The notes under the pieces are model-generated. The model was not told the DNA's origin. It ran no database searches and saw nothing but the letters and a program-made list of their open reading frames with translations. DNA of 64,000 bases from Campanula takesimana (lineage: Eukaryota > Streptophyta > Magnoliopsida > Asterales > Campanulaceae), in assembly GCA_026119855.1 (NCBI GenBank), contig JAOWBW010000389.1, positions 310,001-374,000 on the forward strand, given 5' to 3'. Positions within the stretch are counted from its first letter, which is position 1. The number at the start of each line of letters is the position of its first letter. A program made the translations under genes and the position numbers. Shown here piece after piece: positions 57,306 to 64,000 of this stretch.

Positions 57306-60252
57306 TGGTTGTGAGGGGTATTTGGCTAGTGTTCTTGCTACTAGGAAAGAATCCCCTAGTTTTGATAGTGTTCGGGTAGTTCGGGAGTTTCCCGATGTTT
57401 TCTCTACCGAGTATGTTATGCCTCCCGATCGTGAGATTGAGTTTTGTATAGATCTTTTGCCGGGTACGGCTCCGATTTCGAAAGCACCTTATAGGTTAGC
57501 TCCCGCTGAGTTGAAGGAATTAAAGGTTCAGTTGCAAGAGTTGCTTGATCGAGGGTTTATCCGCCCTAGTGTTTCCCCGTGGGGAGCACCGGTTTTGTTT
57601 GTGCGGAAGAAAGATGGTTCGTTGAGGTTATGCATCGATTACCGGAAGTTGAATCAGGTTACGGTGAAGAATAAGTACCCTCTACCCCATATTGATGATT
57701 TGTTTGATCAGCTTCAAGGATCCGTGGTTTTCTCTTAGCTTGATTTGAGGAGTGGGTACCATCAGTTGAAGGTTCGATCGGAGGATATCCCGAAGACTGC
57801 TTTTCGCACTCGGTATGGTCATTATGAATTCTTGGTTATGCCGTTTGGGTTGACTAATGCGCCGGCCGTATTTATGGATTTGATGAACCGAGTTTTCCAT
57901 CCTTATCTTGATTCGTTCGTGGTGGTTTTCATCGACGACATTCTTGTTTATTCGAAATCTCGAGAGGAGCACGAGCAGCATTTGAGGACAGTTTTATCCG
58001 TTCTTGCGAGGGAGAAATTATTTGCGAAGTTTAGTAAATGCGAATTTTGGCTTGAGAAGGTGTCATTTCTGGGTCATGTGATTTCTAAAGATGGGATTTC
58101 GGTGGATTCGTCAAAGATTGAAGCTATAGTGGATTGGAAGAGACCCGAGTCAGTGACCGAGATTCGTAGTTTTCTTGGTTTAGCCGGTTATTACCGAAGA
58201 TTTATCGAGGGATTTTCGAGGATCGCTACTCCGATGACTCAGTTGACCAGGAAGAATGTTCCGTTTGTGTGGACCGAGAAATGTGACAAGAGTTTCGAGG
58301 AATTGAAGAAGAGGTTGACTACCGCACCGATCTTGACTTTGCCTAATGGGAGCGATGGCCTAGTGATTTACAGTGATGCTTCGAAAGAGGGTTTGGGTTG
58401 TGTGTTGATGCAGAATGGGAAAGTAATTGCGTATGCTTCGAGGAAGTTGACCCCTAGTGAGCAGAATTACCCGACTCATGATATGGAGTTAGCGGCTATT
58501 GTTTTTGCGTTGCACAAGTGGAAGCACTACCTTTACGGGGCGAAGTTTGAGATTTTTACCGATCACAAGAGTTTGAAGTACCTTTTCTCCCAGAAGGAAT
58601 TGAACAACCGACAGCGCCGATGGATGGAATTGTTGAAGGATTTTGATTGTACGATTTCCTATCATCCGGGGAAGGCGAATGTGGTAGCCGATGCGATTAG
58701 TAGAAAGTCTTATGTGGCATCGATGATGGTTTGAGAGTGGAAAATGCTTGAGGATGTTCGAGATTGGTCTCCTCGTGAATCGAGACATGGGGCTATTTTT
58801 GCGAATATTAGGGTGTCTCCGACCCTAATTCAGAGGATAAAGGAGGCTCAGAAAGAAGATCCCGAGTTGGTGAAGATAATGGGTAAATTGAAGGAAAAGA
58901 ACTTCGAGGATTTTTCTTTGAGTTCGAGTGGAGTGTTGACTTTCCGTGGTCGTTTGTGCGTACCCGATATTGGTGGATTAAAGAGACAAGTTTTAGATGA
59001 GGGCCACAAATCGAGGTATACTATTCATCCGGGTAGTACGAAGATGTATCAAGACTTGAAGCAACAATTTTGGTGGATTAATATGAAAAGGGAAATAGCC
59101 GAGTATGTTTCGAAGTGTTTAACTTGTCAGCAGGTCAAAGCCGAGCATCAGAGACCCGCGGGATTGCTTCAGCCGTTAGAGATTCCCGAGTGGAAATGGG
59201 AGCATGTGACTATGGATTTCGTTACGGGACTGCCTCGTACCCGTAGGAAGTATGACAGTGTTTGGGTAATAGTGGATAGATTGACCAAGAGCGCCCATTT
59301 CTTGCCTATTGACATCAGATATTCGATGGAGAAGCTTGCGACCCTTTATATTGATGATATTGTTAGATTGCATGGGGTTCCGGTTAGTATTGTGTCAGAT
59401 CGAGACCCGAGGTTTACTTCTAGATTCTGGAAGGCGTTTCAGGAAGCTTTGGGTACAGATTTGCGATTCAGTACTGCTTTTCATCCCCAGACCGATGGTC
59501 AATCTGAGAGGACTATTCAGATTCTTGAGGATATGTTGCGAGCGTGTTCGATAGATTTTTCCGATTCTTGGGATTCGCACCTACCGTTAGTGGAATTCTC
59601 CTACAACAACAGTTATCAGGCTAGTATCGAGATGGCACCGTTTGAGGCCTTGTATGGAAGGAAGTGTAGATCGCCTATTTGTTGGGATGAGGTTGGTGAA
59701 GCGAAAGTTTTGGGTATTGATTTGCTTCGGGATTCAGTTGAAAAAGTCAAAGTTATCCGGGATAGATTGAAGACAGCCCAGAGTCGACATAAGAGCTACG
59801 CAGATAACCGAAGGCGAGACCTTAGTTTTCAGGTTGGTGATTTGGTATTCTTGAAAGTGTCTCCGAAGGTGGGTATTCGTAGGTTTGGGAAGAAAGGCAA
59901 ATTGGCTCTGAGGTTTATTGGTCCGTTTGAGATTTTGGGAAATATTGGACTTCTTGCGTATCGTCTTGCGTTACCGCCATCTTTGGATCGGTTACATGAT
60001 GTGTTCCACGTTTCTATGCTTCGGAAGTACGTTCATGATCCGTCTCATGTGTTACCGAGAGTACCGGAGGATATTGAGCCAGATATGTCTTATGAGGAAC
60101 GACCGGTTCGGATCTTAGATTCCAAGGTCCAAGAGTTGAGGAGCAAGAGTATTGCGTTGGTTCGAGTTCTTTGGAGGAATCACAATATCGAGGAGTCGAC
60201 GTGGGAGCTTCGTGATGAGATCGAGAGGAAATTTCCGTGGCTTTTTGTTTGA
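57280..60252 (+). pseudogene. Chromovirus pol: reverse transcriptase, RNase H, integrase, chromodomain-like tail
   Basis: The frame opens at [14 protein letters not shown] and is broken by TAG at 57736-57738 (within RT, before [11 protein letters not shown]) and TGA at 58732-58734 (between RNase H and integrase). RT carries [28 protein letters not shown] and the catalytic FIDD at 57928-57939. RNase H follows with [17 protein letters not shown] and [10 protein letters not shown]. Integrase has the HHCC finger (GHKSRYTIHPG, CLTCQQVKAEH) and the catalytic triad regions MDFVTGLP, VSDRDPRF and DGQSERTIQILED. The tail (YEERPVRILDSKVQ, VLWRNHNIEESTWELRDEI) is the chromodomain-like module of the Tekay/Del lineage. 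It would copy and integrate the element if unbroken. It overlaps the gag-protease ORF by 26 bases in another frame. Confidence 0.93.
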
Positions 60253-60288
60253 GGTGAGTCTCGTTAAAATTCGGGTCGAATTTTCTTT

Positions 60289-60301
60289 AAGGGGGAGTGA
60301 A
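60289..60301 (+). other. Polypurine tract
   Basis: AAGGGGGAGTGAA lies directly before the 3' LTR, the expected second-strand primer. Confidence 0.9.
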
Positions 60302-62421
60302 TGTCACGACCCGAAATCTAGGCTCTGTTTTTATTAGTAATTAAATGATTTTTATTTAAATTATTTGATTATTTATTTATTTAAATTATTAATTATTTAA
60401 ATAATTATGTGTGCAATTTATGTGTTATAATAATTATGCCTAGCATTTTATTCGAGTTATTTGGGCTAGTGTGGAAATGTTGAGTCTTAATTGTTAGTTG
60501 GGAGTGTAGTTTGTGTGTAGTGTGAGAGGGGGCCATAGTGTAAATCTTTTAAACATTTTCATACTCCCTCCCTACTCCCCTCACCTCCCTCACCATTCTC
60601 ACACTCATCTCCCTCACCCTACTCCCTCCCTTCTCAGCATCTCTCTCTCCAAGTAGAAAAGGGTAAGTTTTATTCATCCTTCTTCTCTCTTCATTTTCTC
60701 CTTCTTCCTCTCATCTTCTCTTATTTCTTAAAACATGAAACATGTTTAGATCGTCGATAGGATCGTAGGAAGCCAAAAAGAATCGAAATCCATCAACTTT
60801 GAGATTTATCAAGTAAGTTACTTTTCCCCCATTTTGATGCTAAAAGGTTCATATCATGTTTATATGATGTTTGATGTGTTATATTTGAAGTTTGGATGAG
60901 TTTAGAATTTATTTGGAATTTATTTGGATTTTGGGTTAAAAATGGTGATTTATGAATGTTGGGCTTGATTCTTGATTTTGGGTTGTTAAATGTTGTTGTA
61001 TGAGTCTTTTAGACTTATTAGTTGTGTTGGTACATTAGTATACTAGTTGGAAGGTTGGATTTTGGGTGAAATGTGTTTTGGGTTTGAAAATGAAAGAACC
61101 CATGTTGTTCTTCCCGATTTCTGGCAATTCCGGCATATTGGGCGACCGCCCAAAATCGTATGGGCGACCGCGCATCTTTCTGAAAGCTTTTGTTCTTGTT
61201 TTGAGGCTTTTTGGGCGACCGCACAGTCCATTTGGGCGGCCGCACAGTCCTCTGAAAGTTTACATTTGTTAATTTTGTGTGATTGAAGAATGCGTTTTGA
61301 TCCAAACCTTGGGTGTCCTTCTAGTTGACCTTAGTGAACATTGTAGTACACTTTAGTGATAGAATTGGGTCATTTGTGATCAAGTTTGTGTTTGAAATTC
61401 ATTAATTGTTAAGTTGGATTTTGGAGCACCCTTATTGTGTATTGTTGGTTCATTTCATCTTCTTGGTGATTATTTGGCATGATTCCCTACTTTGGAATCC
61501 TTTGTTGTTTATCGTGCTAGTATTTTATTACTTAGACTTTACGTGAAATCCCAGCTGGTATTTTGTGTGTGTTTGGGCGATGGGAAAGATTATAATGGCA
61601 AAGCCAAGTCCATTATAATGTTGACCATTGTTTTGCCCCCTTCTTTACCCTTTTCCAGATTGGCCTTGGAAGAGATGAGTTAGCGTTCCTTTGTGAATGT
61701 ATCTAGCTAACGGGCATGACTTTGTGTCATGGTCCTTGTCCTTTGTGACACTTTTATGGTTATTGGTTCCGGTACCGTCGTTTTCTCTTCGGCTTTCATG
61801 CTATTATGAAGATGATGATTTGTTGATTATTGAAGCTGCGCAGCGATCCTTTATTTGGATGTTCCGGTTTGGAAAACCTTGGCTATATCCTTTGTTATGT
61901 GTTTATTTCCGCTGCTATCTGTTATGTGATAAATGCTATGTGCTATGTGATATTTATTATTGCTTATTGCTTCTTGCATCATAGCATGTCATGTAGTTGC
62001 ATTAGTAACTTATTGAGATTTATCTCACCCCCTTTTCTTTTATCTTTGTTTTTCCTTACCCCCCCCCAGGTGCTAAGGATTAGTCTCGCTGATCACGAGA
62101 AAGAGGACGTCGAGTGTGGATCCATTCTTTTGGGGAAGGTTGTTATAGGTTGGTTTACATTATGTAAATGTGTAACCATTTTGGGATAGTTGTACCAAAC
62201 ATTGACGTCATTAAGAATTGTATATTTGTATTTTGTTGGGCATAAACTTGTGGAAGTTTATGATAGTTGTAATTGGTTTTTATCAAACTTGGTTTTGTAA
62301 AACTTTGGATCATCACCTTTTGGTATCAAATGAAATTTTTAACTCTGGTATTTCTTAGTTTTGGTTTTAGAGTCGACGTCCAGCTCGCGGTCTTGGGCCC
62401 GCGGGGTCCGGGGTCGCGACA
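60302..62421 (+). repeat. 3' LTR of the chromovirus
   Basis: Same 2,120-bp length and ends as the 5' LTR, followed by the second TTGGA. Confidence 0.97.
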
Positions 62422-63904
62422 TTGGAAGCCGCAGAAAAAATCTTCTTCGACTTGGGTTTCGTCTTCAAACTCAGGCTATTTGCCGTGACCTGGTGGGTGA
62501 AGAAAACGTACAATGCAGGCAAAGAAGGTTCATAGCCCAGCACCCTACTCACAACAATGAAAGACACCAGATAACGAATGGCGTTGGGAGTCAAGTCCAT
62601 CGGGAGGCACTTAGAAAATTCCAAGAATTCGCAAATGAACGGGTCCAAGGGAAGCCGGAGGCCATTCTCAAATTGAACGGGATAAAAAACACAAGCAATA
62701 CTATCCGCCCGGACGCGAGCAGGACCAGTTAAATTACACCCTGAAGGAGAGGTATAGTCATCAAGACCGCCGACGAGGTAAATTTTGCGGTCAATGTGGT
62801 ACACGGTTAGGAACTCATCATCAGAATCTTGCTCTTCGTTGCCCGCGCCAGAACTGGAAGCTCCAGCCTGACTCGAAACCCTATTGTCAGCTCCCTCGGG
62901 AAAAGAATCCAAAATTTGGACAGGAGAGCGGATACGCTTGACCATACGCGCGGTGTCTGGGGCCATTCTCTCTAGACCCTCCCGGGCATCAGTGGGTGTC
63001 TCAGATGACTCAGATTCATCAACCAACCCGTGGGCGACGATCGCTCCGGCCCTAACCTTAGGAGCAGATTCATCATCACCCCCATCTCGTGATCAGAGGC
63101 TTCCGCGCTGCTCGTGACCTCAATGATACCAGGGGCCAAGCCCGGAGACTGCGCCTGTTCGCCTTCCTCATCATCGAAAGGAGCGTCCATCCAACTGTGA
63201 GAATCAGGGCCACTTGAGGCTACACGCTCCCCGCACGACCTTACCAACCTTCTAGCGTTTCCAGCCATATCTACATTATCGGGGAATCGAGTTAAAACAG
63301 CCATGACAAAAATGCCCAAGTGTTCCTCTCCCCCCAACACCCTCATCCTCGTGGAATCATAATGGACGGAGGGACCTGTTTCCCACAACAGGGCCAAGAC
63401 CCAGGGTTCCCAGCTATATGCTAAACCTATGGCAATGAACTCATTCAAAGACAACCGTTTCCAGGCATTCAACAGCAACCTGTATACCCCACCGGTCTTC
63501 CGGCAACAACCAAACAGGTCAGGACGGAGTTTACGCCCTAAATCCAGCCCTTCCATGGCTACAACAATATTTCAACAAATTTTCAGAAATTAGGGGCCAG
63601 AATCCGGACTCGAAGACACAAGGTTACGAGAAGTCACTAAAATCTCGTATAAATCCGTAAGCTCGACAGGAGCAAGTTTTTAGGGTTCGTGCTCGAAAAC
63701 GGCGACGAAAAGAATGGCAGAAATTAAGACGACGAATCGAAACAAAGAAGAAAAAGTGAAGTTCGGAACAATACCTGTAAATTAGAAGTAATGAACGAGA
63801 ACGAGATCTTCAAAATCAGGAATCCGGAGAAGCAAAGTCTTCGTTGGAACTGGAAGGTAGAGAGACGGGAGTTGCGAAAGTTTGGGATGATTCAGCATCC
63901 GTGA

Positions 63905-63912
63905 TATTTATA
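63905..63912 (-). promoter_or_regulatory. Putative antisense TATA box for the Tat additional ORF
   Basis: On the minus strand GGCGCTATAAATATCACGG contains TATAAATA, about 350 bp before the antisense ATG. A leader follows with a clear GT (after TTACAG) and AG (GTTGTAG) intron pair. Confidence 0.6.
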
Positions 63913-64000
63913 GCGCCGGAAATGGGTCGGATCGACCCAAAATATCTGGTAACCCGATCGAAACCCGAAAAGTGAAGAGGCGGGAATTGCTTTTTCGAAT

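Larger units (their letters stand above)
53559..62421 (+). mobile_element. Tekay/Del-type chromovirus (Ty3), complete and young
   Basis: 8,863 bp with two 2,120-bp LTRs and target duplication TTGGA on both sides (53554-53558 and 62422-62426). The order is primer site for initiator Met tRNA, gag-protease, RT, RNase H, integrase, chromodomain-like tail, polypurine tract. Pol has two in-frame stops and gag-protease and pol are in different frames, so this copy looks nonautonomous. It sits in the antisense ORF of the Tat element. Confidence 0.97.
51331..63556 (-). pseudogene. Antisense additional ORF of the Tat element, split by a chromovirus
   Basis: The minus-strand gene starts MEGLDLGRKLRPD at 63556, following a 5'-leader intron (about 63560-63772). 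The first exon runs to 62427 with a frame change near 63090. It encodes the Transposase_28-like (putative gypsy-type) region LPLDPFICEFLEFSKCLPMD and LTPNAIRYLVSFIVVSRVLG. The chromovirus interrupts it after SAASN. Reading resumes at 53553 (KFDQWQKYPLVIQNRLG, then a TGA) and runs to a donor at 53129. Exon 2 is 53045-52402 and exon 3 is 52278-51331. Exon 3 is a long coiled coil (LEGSGEELKNKDAELMTAVK, RLAEADKRLEEEREKNKSLS) and ends ENAPPPAS. Function is unknown; antisense extra ORFs are known in Tat-lineage elements. Lesions: one frameshift, one stop, one insertion. Confidence 0.75.
46887..64000 (+). mobile_element. Tat-lineage (Retand/Ogre-like) Ty3 retrotransposon, nonautonomous; runs off the window
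   Basis: The 5' LTR is 46887-47518. It is followed by gag-protease (47758-50292), a 124-bp tandem array (50452-51128) and a spliced antisense ORF (51331-63556). Sense gag, tandem repeats after the coding part and an extra antisense ORF before the 3' LTR together are a known architecture of the Tat lineage. RT, RNase H and integrase are absent. A younger chromovirus (53559-62421) splits the antisense ORF. The 3' LTR is not in the window. Confidence 0.8.

Overview
This 64 kb window is nuclear DNA of a flowering plant, almost certainly a eudicot. The evidence is intron-rich genes with GT/AG junctions, plant-only families (WAT1, NRT1/PTR, plant purple acid phosphatase, DREB2) and a dense mix of plant LTR retrotransposons, hAT, MULE, PIF/Harbinger and Stowaway-type elements. 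I cannot name the species. There is no CRISPR array, operon, rRNA gene or intact tRNA gene.

Left third (1-13 kb): a 30-codon exon resembling SERK-type receptor kinases lies at the extreme left edge. A DREB2-type AP2/ERF pseudogene (3.69-5.15 kb) follows, broken by a small deletion, a solo LTR with a CACAT target duplication, and a frame change at a 27-G run. An apparently intact eight-exon purple acid phosphatase gene (6.3-9.5 kb, minus strand) carries Stowaway-like MITEs in two introns and a PIF-type MITE just upstream. A palindrome-bounded repeat block and weak LINE remnants fill 10.4-12.7 kb.

13-26 kb is transposon on transposon. An Athila-like Ty3 remnant (gag-protease, a 3' ORF remnant and a 3' LTR, but no polymerase) holds a SINE and a TTF-type hAT element. 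A BED-type hAT sits inside the terminal repeat of that TTF-type hAT. A four-level MITE nest follows at 23.3-26 kb.

Middle (27-36 kb): two intact single-copy genes, an NRT1/PTR family transporter (plus strand, four exons, 619 codons) and a clear WAT1 orthologue (minus strand, six exons, 386 codons). A TRIM retroelement lies between them. 36-46.9 kb is gene-poor, with a foldback element, two MULE-type elements with exact 9-bp target duplications, Stowaway MITEs and a long noncoding LTR-like tract.

Right (46.9-64 kb): a Tat-lineage Ty3 retrotransposon that lost RT, RNase H and integrase by an apparently in-frame deletion. It still has its 5' LTR, gag-protease, a 124-bp tandem array and a spliced antisense ORF with its own TATA box. 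A very young Tekay/Del-type chromovirus (8,863 bp, LTRs of 2,120 bp each with about 8 substitutions between them, target duplication TTGGA) is inserted in that antisense ORF. The 3' LTR of the Tat element lies beyond the window. The host genes show no sign of acting together; they are separate loci spaced by repeats.
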